DNA from: Thiohalocapsa sp.
GTDB lineage: Bacteria > Pseudomonadota > Gammaproteobacteria > Chromatiales > Chromatiaceae
Length of the DNA stretch: 64,000 nucleotides
Assembly: GCF_022340605.1 (NCBI RefSeq)
Contig: NZ_JAJDNQ010000076.1
Coordinates: 56,259-120,258, forward strand
Direction of reading: 5' to 3'
The position numbers and the translations under genes are program-made. The stretch's first letter is position 1. Every line of letters begins with the position of its first letter. A model generated the notes under the pieces. That model saw nothing but the letters and a program-made list of their open reading frames with translations, did not search any database and was not told the origin of the DNA. This document shows positions 41,877 to 52,228 of the stretch, in pieces.

Positions 41877-43052
41877 CTAAGGCAGACACTCGACATGTAC
41901 GGTAAAGCCGGCGGCGCGGCGGCGCAGTTCCTGCCGCGTGAGTTTGCCGAGGCCGGCGGCGCTGTAGTGAGCGATGTCGGCGCTGGTGAGGAAGCGCAGC
42001 AGCGCGCCCGCCGGCATGAGCCGCGGCGGCCCGCCGTCGTCCGCGGGCGGCAGCGCCAAGCCGGAGAGGAGTCCGGCGCTGTTGAGGAGGGGAGCGCCCA
42101 ATTGTGCGGGACCGGGCTCCAGCGCGAGCGGCAGCGGCCGAGCGGCGTCGATCTCCGTCGCGGCTGCCGCATTCGCGGCTGCATCGGACGACACGGGAGC
42201 CGCCGGCGCCGCGGCGGAGGACATATCCACGTCCGCGTCCGCAAGGCCGACCTCTCCCGACAGCACCCCCCGCAAGGGGAGGGTCATGGCGAACAGCATC
42301 TGGTCCGACGGCTTGTCGGCGACAGCGAACACGGCAGGGCGGCCATGCAGATCATCCGCCAGCAGGACCGCGAGACCGACCGCCGAGTCGCGATGCAGCA
42401 GGCTCGCCTCGTGCCAGGCGCCGCCGCGATAAACGCGCAGCCTGCCGCAGTCCGCAATCAGCCGGTCCGCCGTCAGTACCATGCCCTGCGGGTTCAGCAG
42501 GATGCCGCTGCCGGCGGCCCGCCGCAGGCCGTCCGTGCCACCCGGGGCACCGCGGTCGAATTCGAAGCGCCCCTGAAGGCACCGCCTCGCGGCGGCCTCC
42601 GCAATGCCGGCAGGATCCGAGGTACCCCGCCCGGCGAAGGCGAACACCTGGTTGATGATCTCCAGCACGTCGTCGCCCAGGATGCTGCGGCTGCCGCGAC
42701 CGGCGCGGCGGCCGTAGCCGTCGGCAAAGCTGCTCGGGTCCGCCCGTCCACTGAGGATGGACACGGCCCGATCGATGCCCACCCCCTGCCGCATGGCCCA
42801 GGCGAGCTCCAGTGCGAAGTCACGCACCCGATCGCAGAGCACGTCGTCCGAGCCGCCGCCATCCATGCCGGCGTCGGCATCGACATGCGGCGTCGGGCGG
42901 GCTGCCGCGGCGCGGAAGGCAGCACCAGACGGCTCTTCACAGGCCGTCTGCGAGTAGGTCACATTGCCGTCCGCGTCCACACACTTGTACATCGCCGATG
43001 CCACCGGCGCACCGGACAGCAGCAGGCTGAGCACACAACACCGAATCCACAT
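41877..43052 (-). CDS. Secreted DUF4124 protein with degenerate trypsin-like domain (pseudoprotease)
   Basis: MYKCVDADGNVTYSQTAC; GSGILLNPQGMVLTADRLIADC lacks His, DSAVGLAVLL lacks Asp, LGAPLLNSAGLLSG lacks Ser. Confidence 0.65.
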   Translation of the reverse strand: MWIRCCVLSLLLSGAPVASAMYKCVDADGNVTYSQTACEEPSGAAFRAAAARPTPHVDADAGMDGGGSDDVLCDRVRDFALELAWAMRQGVGIDRAVSILSGRADPSSFADGYGRRAGRGSRSILGDDVLEIINQVFAFAGRGTSDPAGIAEAAARRCLQGRFEFDRGAPGGTDGLRRAAGSGILLNPQGMVLTADRLIADCGRLRVYRGGAWHEASLLHRDSAVGLAVLLADDLHGRPAVFAVADKPSDQMLFAMTLPLRGVLSGEVGLADADVDMSSAAAPAAPVSSDAAANAAAATEIDAARPLPLALEPGPAQLGAPLLNSAGLLSGLALPPADDGGPPRLMPAGALLRFLTSADIAHYSAAGLGKLTRQELRRRAAGFTVHVECLP

Positions 43053-43217
43053 GGTCCGCACGAGGTTGCAAGCCGGTCGGTGTGTGCATTGTCGCACGCG
43101 GGCCGACAAATCGTGCATTTGAACCGACGATCCGGGGCGCGCACGGCACCTCGGGCACGGGCCTTGCCGGCCCGCGGCTGACGGGAGCAGGCGGCGACCG
43201 CGCGGCCGCCGCTGCGC

Positions 43218-43943
<726 letters not shown>

Positions 43944-44254
43944 TCAGCAATCGCATGGGTCAATAACCCTGGCTTATCCAAAGGATTGCCACAGACTATG
44001 AACCAGCCGCGTCGCGCCCGGCCGCGGCTGCCTCGGCGCGCTCCCGCCGCTCGCTTGCGGCGTTCTCCGGCGAGCGATTGAATCCCGCTCCGAGGCGCGC
44101 GAGTGGCGGCAATATCGGCCGTTCCGTGCCGGGCATCGGCCGCGGGGTTTCCTGGTAGTTGCCCTTATCGCGTCTGGTATTTCCGTGGCTATACTTGGCC
44201 GCGGGCTCGCAAGTTCCCCCAAAGTTGAACACGACGAGAACGAGGAGGCGATCC

Positions 44255-44593
44255 ATGAAGAAGCTGATGCTGACTGCTGCCGCCGGCGGTGCCTTGCTGG
44301 CGGCCCTGGCCACGACACCTGCGCAGGCCTTCTGGGGTTCCTGGGGCGGCGGCCCCTGGTACGGCGGCCCCTGGTACGGTGGCCCCTGGTATGGCGGCTA
44401 TCCGTACGGCGGCTGGGGCGGCGGCTATCCGGGCTACGGCTGGGGCGGCTACCCGGGCTACGGCTGGGGCGGCGGCTATCCGTACGGCGGCTGGGGCGGC
44501 TACCCGGGCTACGGCTGGGGCGGCTACTACCCCTATGCGGCACCTGCGGCACCGGCAGCACCTTCTACGCCGAAAGAGAGCAAAGAGCGCTGA
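44255..44593 (+). CDS. Gly/Tyr/Trp-rich secreted protein resembling sulfur globule proteins
   Basis: Signal peptide ending AQA, then GGPWYGG, GGYPYGGW, YPGYGWGG repeats; AGGAGG upstream. Confidence 0.7.
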   Translation: MKKLMLTAAAGGALLAALATTPAQAFWGSWGGGPWYGGPWYGGPWYGGYPYGGWGGGYPGYGWGGYPGYGWGGGYPYGGWGGYPGYGWGGYYPYAAPAAPAAPSTPKESKER

Positions 44594-44638
44594 TACCGCC
44601 ACCTATACACGGCGGGCGCACTGCCCGCCGGCTGATTT

Positions 44639-44662
44639 AGGGCCGGGGAACCGGCCCTTTTT
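44639..44662 (+). terminator. Rho-independent terminator
   Basis: AGGGCCGGGGAACCGGCCCTTTTT. Confidence 0.85.
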
Positions 44663-44664
44663 CG

Positions 44665-44901
44665 TGAGGGGCTAGGGGCTGGGACGCTACGCTCATGCAC
44701 CCTGGGCGTGGCTAGGGGCTGACTGGGTTGGAACCGGGCGGCTATCACTTCTGTGCCGCGCCGACGGCAACCGCTGCGCCAACGGATGCTTGCTCGTGTC
44801 GCCCTGGAGGGCGACACGGGTAGGCGCCACGGCCGACGCTGCAGGCGCTCTCCGCATTCTCCCGCCTCTGCACCAACTCCTAGCTCCTAGCTCCCAGGCC
44901 C
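44665..44901. repeat. Heptamer repeats with roughly complementary arms about 200 bp apart
   Basis: GAGGGGCTAGGGGCTGGG and GTGGCTAGGGGCTG versus AACTCCTAGCTCCTAGCTCCCAGG. Confidence 0.6.
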
Positions 44902-44905
44902 TTCT

Positions 44906-46627
44906 TCAATAGGGTTTGGTCGCCGGATAATCCCGCATCACCTGTGCCGCGTTGAAGAGCGGCGGAGCCAACAGCGTATCGCCCTCCGGCCAGGGCGCTG
45001 GCAGGTGGCCGTCCGCATAGGCCGTCAGCTCGGTTTGGAGCAGGTCGGCCTCCGCCGGCGGCAGCATCCAGGCCGCCTCCTGCATCGGTTTCAGCAACGC
45101 CGCGGCACCATCGAAGTCGCCACCGGCCGCGCGGGCCAGCGCCAGCGCGCGCTGGTGCGGCGGGATTGGGCCGCCGGCGGTGGGGTCGGCGATAAGCGCG
45201 CCGGCGAGTGCGCGGGCGGCCGCCGGGTCGCGCAGGCCCGGGTCATCCGCGGCCGCCAGCATCCGCGCCAGGGCGTAGCGGAGCTGCGGGTCCTCGGGGT
45301 GCGCATCGGCCAGCGCCCGTAGCCGGGCGAGCACCTCGCCGGCAGAGGCACCGGCGCGTAGCGCCGCCACCTGCCCCAGTACCCGCGCGGGGACGACGTC
45401 CTCGTCCACCGCCAGCACCTTGGCGTAGCCGTCCGCCGCCGCATCGAAGCGCCCGGCACGGAAGTCCAGGTTGGCGAGCTGGAACAGCGCGCCGGAGTGC
45501 CCGGGCTCCAGCGCCAGCACCTGCCGGTAGCGATTCGCGGCCTGTGCAAGGTCGCCCCGCTGCTGGGCGATGACGCCCTGGAGGAACAGCGCCAGCGGTT
45601 GCTGCGGCGCCAGCTCCAGTGCCCGCGCCAGCTCCGCCTCGGCCTGCGCCTGCGCACCGGTGAGCCAGAGCACACGGGCGTAGCTGACGCGCGCGGCAGC
45701 GTTGTCCGGGTCCACGTCCAAGCCATCCGCAAAGCGCTGCACGGCGGTGTCGTAGTTGCCGCCGCGCACCGCGTACAGCGCCTCCTTGAAGGCCGGCAGC
45801 GCACGATGCGTGGCGGCCGTCAGCTCGTCGATGAGGGGGTCGGCGACGACCGGCGCGCGCAGCTCGAACAAGGCCAGCTCGTGGCGTGCGCGCTCGTTGT
45901 CGCCGAGCGCGCGGTAGGCCTGGGCCAGCGGATAGTGCACCTCGGTGGCATCCGGCGTTGCCGCGAGCGCGGCCTGGAGCAGCGGGATGGCGTCGTTGTA
46001 GCGCCGCTCCAGCACCGCGATCTGGCCCAGGTAATAGTTGGCAGGGCCGGCGAGGCTCGGCTCCTCGGCGGCGCGCTGGAGCGCCTGCTTGGCCTCGGCC
46101 AAGTCACTTTGGTCCATGCGCACCTTGCCCAGCCGGACGTACAGCGGGGCATAGTCCGGTGCGATGGACCTTGCCCGCTCCAGGTACGTCACCGCGTTTT
46201 CGAGGTTGCCGGCGAGCATCGCGAGGTAGCCCGCGTAATAGGGCCAGCGTACCTCGTCCGGCTGCAGGGCCATGGCGTTGTACAGGCAGACGTCGGCCTG
46301 CGCCTCCACCTCCACCAGGATCAACAGCGCGCCGAGGCGCCCGTAGGCGGCGGCCAGCGCGTTGCGGTCCGCTTCCGGCGTTTCCAGCAGGGTGTCGAGC
46401 TCGGCGCGGGCCCTGGTGAGCGCCTGCTGCATCAACGGCTCGGCGCCGCTGATGTCGGCCTCCGGGATCGGCTTGAGGTCGATGCCGAAGGCGCGCGGCG
46501 GGTCGGCCACGAGATCGGCCTGCACGCCGGCGGCGGCCGCGAGCAGCGCGAGAAGGAGCGCGGCACTCAGGACGGCGATCAGGGCTGGCTTGGCCCGCAC
46601 AGCGGACCCTACATGGTGATCAGGCAT
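44906..46627 (-). CDS. Tetratricopeptide repeat protein
   Basis: Many TPR motifs (YPLAQAYRALGDNERARHELALFE, ALFLQGVIAQQRGDLAQAANRYRQVL). Confidence 0.9.
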   Translation of the reverse strand: MPDHHVGSAVRAKPALIAVLSAALLLALLAAAAGVQADLVADPPRAFGIDLKPIPEADISGAEPLMQQALTRARAELDTLLETPEADRNALAAAYGRLGALLILVEVEAQADVCLYNAMALQPDEVRWPYYAGYLAMLAGNLENAVTYLERARSIAPDYAPLYVRLGKVRMDQSDLAEAKQALQRAAEEPSLAGPANYYLGQIAVLERRYNDAIPLLQAALAATPDATEVHYPLAQAYRALGDNERARHELALFELRAPVVADPLIDELTAATHRALPAFKEALYAVRGGNYDTAVQRFADGLDVDPDNAAARVSYARVLWLTGAQAQAEAELARALELAPQQPLALFLQGVIAQQRGDLAQAANRYRQVLALEPGHSGALFQLANLDFRAGRFDAAADGYAKVLAVDEDVVPARVLGQVAALRAGASAGEVLARLRALADAHPEDPQLRYALARMLAAADDPGLRDPAAARALAGALIADPTAGGPIPPHQRALALARAAGGDFDGAAALLKPMQEAAWMLPPAEADLLQTELTAYADGHLPAPWPEGDTLLAPPLFNAAQVMRDYPATKPY

Positions 46628-48554
46628 CGTCGCGGCCCTGGTGAATGGTGAGCGTGGTGTCCAGCGCGCTCGGGACGACGGTCTGCTCGCTGCCGTCCGG
46701 CCACAGGATGCGCAGGCTGATGGCGGCGGGGTCCGCGAGATCGCCCAGGCCGAAGGTCACCGGCCGCTCCACCTGCGACATGTAGCCGCGGGTGGGCCGC
46801 ACGTCGCGGGTGCGGGTGATGCCGTTGGCGGTCAGCTCGATGCGGGCGCCGATGGCGTCGGTGTCGGGGGCCTTGCCCATCAGGTCCAGCCGCAGCCAGT
46901 GGTGGCCGAGCGCCTGGTCGTTCCTGAGCAGGGCCGGCCGCCGCCCGTTCTGGGTGATGAGCATGTCCAGGTCGCCGTCGGCATCGATGTCGGCAAAAGC
47001 GATGCCGCGGCCAACGAGATCCTGCGCCAGGTCGCCGACCGCCGCGGGCGTCGGCGGCAGATGCACGAAACGCGCCTGACAGGCGTCGCCGCAGTTCCAG
47101 AACAGCGACGCGGGCTGGGCGTAGTGCTGGCTCTGCTGGACGCGGTTGATCTCGTGCTCCAGGTGGCCGTTGGCGAGCACCAGGTCCTCGCGGCCATCCA
47201 GGTCGTAGTCGAAGAACATGAGCCCGAAGGTGAGCGGGATGCGCGAGGCGGGCCCCATGCCCTCCAGCACCGCCTCGTCCACGAACGGCGGGCGGCCATC
47301 GCTGGTGACGAAGAGCGAGGCCATCTCGTTGGCGAAGTTGCCCACCGCAATGCCCAGATCGGCATCGTCACGATAGTGCGCGGCGTCCACGCCCATGGCC
47401 GAGGTGCCCTTGCCGTTGCGGTCATAGGCGACGCCCTCGAAGATGGCCGTCTCCTCGAAGCGGCCATCGCCGAGGTTGTGGTAGAGGAAGTTCCGCACCG
47501 TGTCGTTGACCACCATGAGGTCCAGCCAGCCGTCGCCGTCGTAGTCGACGGGCACGACGCCGAGCCCCTTGCCCACCGGGTTGCCGGTGATGGGGTCCGG
47601 CACGTGGACGCCGGCGGCGGCGGAGACGTCGGTGAAGTGCGGATTCCCCGCGGCGTCCGGCCCATCGTTGCGATAGAGCAGGTTGTCGGTGCCGACGAAG
47701 TTCAGCGGCGCACCGTAGGCGCGGCCGAGGCCCGTGAGCCGGAAGTCGATCTCGAGATCGATCTCCCGCGACCACTTGACGTAGTTCACCACGAACAGGT
47801 CCAGGTCGCCGTCCTTGTCGTAGTCCAGCAAGGCCGCGCTGGAGGACCAGGCGTCGTCGCGCCCGGCGACGCCGGCGGCCTTGGTGATGTCCTCGAAGCG
47901 CCGGCCGCCATCGGCTGCCGGCACATTGCGGAACAGGTGGTTGGCGTTCAGCGTGGTCAGGTAGAGGTCGTCCCAGCCATCGCCGTCCACGTCGCCGACG
48001 GCCACGCCCATGCCGTAGGTGGCGATGTCCAGCCCGCTGCCGGCGGTGACGTCCTCGAAGTGCCCGCTGCCGTCGTTGCGATAGAGCTTCTGGGTCGGCT
48101 GCTCCACCAGCGTCTCGTGCCCAGGCCACTCACGGGAGTTCACCAGGAACAGGTCCTGATCGCCGTCGCGGTCGTAGTCGAAGAAGGCCGCACCGCTGCC
48201 GATCGTCTCCGGCATCAGCCGCTCGCCGTAGGCGCCGTTGGTGTGCACGAAGCCGATGCCGGCGGCCTTGGTGACGTCGGTGAAGCGCACGGCGGGGGGC
48301 GTGGTGGCGGCCGGCGCGGCGTCTCCGCTTAGGGCGGATTCGTCGGCCGGTGCCACCTGCGGCAGCGCGATCTCGGCCTCCTCCACCGGCGGCGCCGCCG
48401 GCTCCCGCAGCAGCAGATAGAGCACCGCGGCGCTGACGCCCAGCGCGACGATCACCGCCAGCGACAGCAGGAAGGCGCGGCGGATGCGTGCCTCGCCGCG
48501 GGTGGGTGCCGGCTTGGCGCCGGATGCGGACGGTGGTTTCTGCTCGATGTTCAT
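46620..48554 (-). CDS. CRTAC1/ASPIC-UnbV family protein with FG-GAP repeats
   Basis: FFDYDRDGDQDLFLVNSREW, DVDGDGWDDLYLTTLNANHLFRN; C-terminal ARIELTANGITRTRDVRPTRGYMSQVERPVTFGLGD. Confidence 0.93.
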   Translation of the reverse strand: MNIEQKPPSASGAKPAPTRGEARIRRAFLLSLAVIVALGVSAAVLYLLLREPAAPPVEEAEIALPQVAPADESALSGDAAPAATTPPAVRFTDVTKAAGIGFVHTNGAYGERLMPETIGSGAAFFDYDRDGDQDLFLVNSREWPGHETLVEQPTQKLYRNDGSGHFEDVTAGSGLDIATYGMGVAVGDVDGDGWDDLYLTTLNANHLFRNVPAADGGRRFEDITKAAGVAGRDDAWSSSAALLDYDKDGDLDLFVVNYVKWSREIDLEIDFRLTGLGRAYGAPLNFVGTDNLLYRNDGPDAAGNPHFTDVSAAAGVHVPDPITGNPVGKGLGVVPVDYDGDGWLDLMVVNDTVRNFLYHNLGDGRFEETAIFEGVAYDRNGKGTSAMGVDAAHYRDDADLGIAVGNFANEMASLFVTSDGRPPFVDEAVLEGMGPASRIPLTFGLMFFDYDLDGREDLVLANGHLEHEINRVQQSQHYAQPASLFWNCGDACQARFVHLPPTPAAVGDLAQDLVGRGIAFADIDADGDLDMLITQNGRRPALLRNDQALGHHWLRLDLMGKAPDTDAIGARIELTANGITRTRDVRPTRGYMSQVERPVTFGLGDLADPAAISLRILWPDGSEQTVVPSALDTTLTIHQGRDDA

Positions 48555-48599
48555 ACGCGGCTTTCGATGGCGTCAGAGACTGGGGAAGCGCCCGACACA

Positions 48600-48830
48600 G
48601 GTCCGGCGGCGCTCCGGGGTACGTCGGGCGTAGGTCGGGCTGAGGAACGAAGCCCGATATAGGAGCGCTTGCGATCGGCTGATGTCGTGCGACGGGCTGT
48701 TTGTCGCGACTGCTTGTCGGGCCTCCTAACGTCGGCCCGACCTACGGGGTCTGCGTCGGCGCGACCTATGGGCGTGTCGGGCCTCCTAACGTCGGCCCGA
48801 CCTACGGCCTCTGGATTGGCCCGATCTATG
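48600..48830. repeat. Cluster of TCGGSCCGACCTACG REP-like repeats
   Basis: GTCGGGCCTCCTAACGTCGGCCCGACCTACGG occurs twice. Confidence 0.8.
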
Positions 48831-48833
48831 TGC

Positions 48834-51680
48834 TCAGTCGCCCGCATGCGCCACCTGGGCGTCTTTGGCCACCGGGCGCAGCGCATAGATGGCCACGGCC
48901 TCCGCGGCATGGTTGGCCGCCGGGTTATGGGCGCGGTGGATGCTGACGGCGCGCTCGATGGCGTTGTCGTCGGTGCGGTAGAACTCGTGGCGCTCGCGGT
49001 GCAGGGCGGCGCCCTTCGCGTCGCCGAGGTCGGCGAGCACGAGGCTCATGTTGTAGTGGGCCGCGGCGTTCTCGGGGTCGATGGCCAGCGCCTGTTGCAG
49101 CCGGTCACGGGCACGCGCCAGGTAGGCGTTGCGGCTCTCACGGCGTGCGGCACCGCGCTCGCGGCGGGCGCGCTCGTACAGGGTGCGACCCAGGTCGGTG
49201 AGCATGCGGTAGTCGTCGCTGAAGTCGAAGCCACGCTCGCGCGCGTCGCGGAAGCGGGTCTCGGCCAGCGCATCGAGCGCGTCGATGGCGCGGTCGAGAT
49301 CGCCCTGGTCGCGGGCGATGAGACCGGTATGCCAGGCCACCACCCAGGGCGGTGCCCCCTGCGCGGCGGCGCGCGCCAGGGCCTCGGCCGCCTCGTCGAG
49401 CCGGCCCTCGCGGTGCAGCACCCGGGTCAGATTCATGGCACCGTCGCCGCCGCTGGCCCCGCTCTGCTTGGCGCCTTGCCCGACGGCTTGATGGGCGCCC
49501 TGATCGGCTGCGGCCTCGGCTGCGGCCAGTTGCACGCGCTCCACCTCGCGGAAGGCCGCTTCCGCCTGGCGCGACTCGCCGCGCGGTCCCTCGCGGAACA
49601 GCCCGATGCCGTAGTCGTTCCAGCGCTGCCAGACGGGGATGTCCGGTGGCGCTTTGGCGTCGGCCGCGAGCGGCGCGCCACCGGCCACTGGCAGCACGAC
49701 CCGGTCTGCCGCCAGGGTGGTAATCGGCAGGTCGTTGCCGGCGAAGCGCTCGCCTTCCACGAAGCGGTAGAAGCGGGTGTCGAACTTGCGATAACGCAGC
49801 GCCGCGTCCACGGTCAGCGGACCCTTGGCGTCCGCGGGCACGTCGAAGTCATAGTGCACCACCGCCGCCGCGCCGGGCGGGATCTGGTGGTTGTAGAGGG
49901 CGACGAAGATGTCCTGCGCGTTGCGCCGGGCGATGCGGTTGCCGTCGCGGTCCAGCAGATAAGCGTTGCAGTACCACGCCCAGTCGTCCACGCCGCCGTC
50001 GGCGCCGAGCGCGCCGGAGCGGGCGATGACCTTGCCGCCGGCGCGCAGCGTCACGTCCAGCCAGAGCTCGTTGGAGTCCACGGTGCCCTGGGTCAGCTCG
50101 TGACCCATGCCAGTGGTGCGCACGACCACCTCCAGCAGATAGCGCTTGCCCGGCTGCAAGGTCGGCAGCTCGGGGCGCAGCGGGGCGTGCAGCTCGCCCT
50201 CGATGTGCCCGTCGTCCTTGAGGCCGAAGATGTCCACCCGCGTCGCCTTCTGCATGGCCTCGACGCGCGCGGCGTTCTCCTGCGCCGGGCGGTCCATCAG
50301 CAGCGGCACCGCGGTGTTGGCGGCGGCGAACAGGTGGTCGTGCACCGCCAGTGCATGGCCGGCCGGGCCGCCGAGCCGCCGCGCCGCCGGGTCGGCGGCG
50401 GCCACCGCCGGCATGTGGCAGTTGTTGCAGCCGGCCTCGGCGTGCTTCGGATAGTAGAAGCTGTCCACCCGGTGGCCAGAGACGCCGCTCATCAGGAAGC
50501 TGTCGTAGTGGTTCTGCCCGCGCAGCCAGCGGTAGTGGTTCAGCGCCTGTGGCAGGTGCACCTTGTGGCAGGTGGCGCAGAATTCGGGGCTCTTCAGCAC
50601 CGGCTTCAGCAGCGTGTGCTTGTGAAAGGCGGGCTTGGCGCGAATGAGCTGGCGGTGCACGAACTGGCCGATGGCGGAGTCACTGTCCGCGAACGGATAG
50701 CGCGGCGGCGCCGCGATGCTGTAATCGCCGTTGCCGACGGGGCTGTTGACCGCGGTGATGGCATGGCAGCCGAGGCAGCCGATGCCGGCCGAGCCGGCCG
50801 GGTCCCCGTCTGGGTTATAGGAGGGATCATCGAACCGCCCCGCGAACAGCGGCACCTGGTCGTGGCAGGCGGCGCAGAGCCGCGCCGCCTGCACGTTTCC
50901 GTCGCGTTCCAGCAGCACCGCGCGGGCCTCGTCCACCGAGGCGCGGTAGGCGGGATTGTTGAAGGAGCTCAGATGATGCATCGATCCCGCGTGCTGCGCC
51001 GCGATGTCCGCATGGCACTCGGCACAGGTCTCGTCCTGCATCAGCCGCGCGGGCTCGATCCTCGCGCCATCTGGCACCTTGGCCAGCGCCGGCTCGAAGG
51101 CCCGCACCATCACCGGCTCGTGCCGAAGCCCGAGCCCATGCAGCATCAGCGCCAGCACCGCGAAGCCCACCGCCGCCCCGGCCCAGGCGACGCCCGTGCG
51201 CCAGCGCAGCGGCGGCCCCGCCAGCCGATGCAGCACGAACAGCCAGATGGCCAGCACCGGCGTCAGCACGTGCACCCAGTAGGCGACGCGTCGCACCGCG
51301 GGATCATTGACCTCGAAAAAGCCGAACCGCGTCAGCAGGATGCCCGACACGAACAAGGCCACCAGCGTGGCATAGAGCGCCACGCCGGCGCGGATCGCGT
51401 AGCGGTTCGACCGCAGCCGCGCGCGCCGGAAGTGCAGCGCCCCGAACACCAGCGCCGGCACCATCAGCACCAGCCCCAGCACCAGATGCCCGAAGAACAT
51501 CACCAGGTACACCTGGTTTTGCAGCACCGCACCGGACAACCGCTCCGCGACGGTCACCGCAAGCAGATACAAGGAGTTGACGGCCATCACCCCGCCGAGC
51601 ATCAGCACCACCACCAGCAGGCGGCGCAGCGCGGGGGTCAGGACAAGAATCGTCGAGCGCGGAGCAGTGGTTTCGGCCAT
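48834..51680 (-). CDS. Membrane-anchored pentaheme cytochrome c with C-terminal TPR region
   Basis: N-terminal TM helices; five CXXCH (CAECH, CAACH, CLGCH, CATCH, CNNCH); TPR-like C-terminus. Confidence 0.88.
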   Translation of the reverse strand: MAETTAPRSTILVLTPALRRLLVVVLMLGGVMAVNSLYLLAVTVAERLSGAVLQNQVYLVMFFGHLVLGLVLMVPALVFGALHFRRARLRSNRYAIRAGVALYATLVALFVSGILLTRFGFFEVNDPAVRRVAYWVHVLTPVLAIWLFVLHRLAGPPLRWRTGVAWAGAAVGFAVLALMLHGLGLRHEPVMVRAFEPALAKVPDGARIEPARLMQDETCAECHADIAAQHAGSMHHLSSFNNPAYRASVDEARAVLLERDGNVQAARLCAACHDQVPLFAGRFDDPSYNPDGDPAGSAGIGCLGCHAITAVNSPVGNGDYSIAAPPRYPFADSDSAIGQFVHRQLIRAKPAFHKHTLLKPVLKSPEFCATCHKVHLPQALNHYRWLRGQNHYDSFLMSGVSGHRVDSFYYPKHAEAGCNNCHMPAVAAADPAARRLGGPAGHALAVHDHLFAAANTAVPLLMDRPAQENAARVEAMQKATRVDIFGLKDDGHIEGELHAPLRPELPTLQPGKRYLLEVVVRTTGMGHELTQGTVDSNELWLDVTLRAGGKVIARSGALGADGGVDDWAWYCNAYLLDRDGNRIARRNAQDIFVALYNHQIPPGAAAVVHYDFDVPADAKGPLTVDAALRYRKFDTRFYRFVEGERFAGNDLPITTLAADRVVLPVAGGAPLAADAKAPPDIPVWQRWNDYGIGLFREGPRGESRQAEAAFREVERVQLAAAEAAADQGAHQAVGQGAKQSGASGGDGAMNLTRVLHREGRLDEAAEALARAAAQGAPPWVVAWHTGLIARDQGDLDRAIDALDALAETRFRDARERGFDFSDDYRMLTDLGRTLYERARRERGAARRESRNAYLARARDRLQQALAIDPENAAAHYNMSLVLADLGDAKGAALHRERHEFYRTDDNAIERAVSIHRAHNPAANHAAEAVAIYALRPVAKDAQVAHAGD

Positions 51681-51844
51681 GACGAGTCGCCGGACAGGCA
51701 GTGCAAGCCGTCCGCTGGCCAGACCTCCTCAGCGCGCGGAATATACTGCCGTGCGCCATTTCAGGGCGCCCGGAACTTGATGAGAGGTGTGGTTTTTCCG
51801 AACATCCCCAGGCGGCGTGCCGCTGGCCGGGCCACCGTTCGGTG

Positions 51845-52190
51845 TCAACCTGCGGTAACAGAGACGGCCAATGAACCAGCATCGATGTCCAGCCAGGCCG
51901 CCAGCAGAAACTCGACCCGGCCCATACCGCTCAGAATGGCGGCTTTGCCTGACGAGATGCGACCGAGCTCGAACAGCTTTAGCGCAAGCAGGAAGCGGCC
52001 TTGGCCTGGCGCGCCGACCACAGGCCGCGGTCCGTGTCGTGCCACAGCTTGCGCTCGGCGGCGTTGATGTGGCCGTCGGCCTTGACGAGCCGCTCCAACA
52101 GCGCCTGGCGCAGGGCCGCGCCTTGGGGCAACTCGGTGAGCCGCAGCTTGTCCCAGATGTCCGTTTCCATGGTTCCGTAATGTCGGTATC
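51845..52190 (-). pseudogene. UPF0175-like antitoxin remnant (frameshifted)
   Basis: LLALKLFELGRISSGKAAILSGMGRVEFLLAAW matches the UPF0175 core; its upstream part lies in another frame. Confidence 0.5.
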
Positions 52191-52228
52191 CGTAGACGGT
52201 GCCTAGCTTTTCGTGACATGCTTCGCGC

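Noticed and set aside
48669-52067. 1132-aa plus-strand ORF
   Set aside because: Antisense to the pentaheme cytochrome gene, whose CXXCH motifs and domains identify the real coding strand
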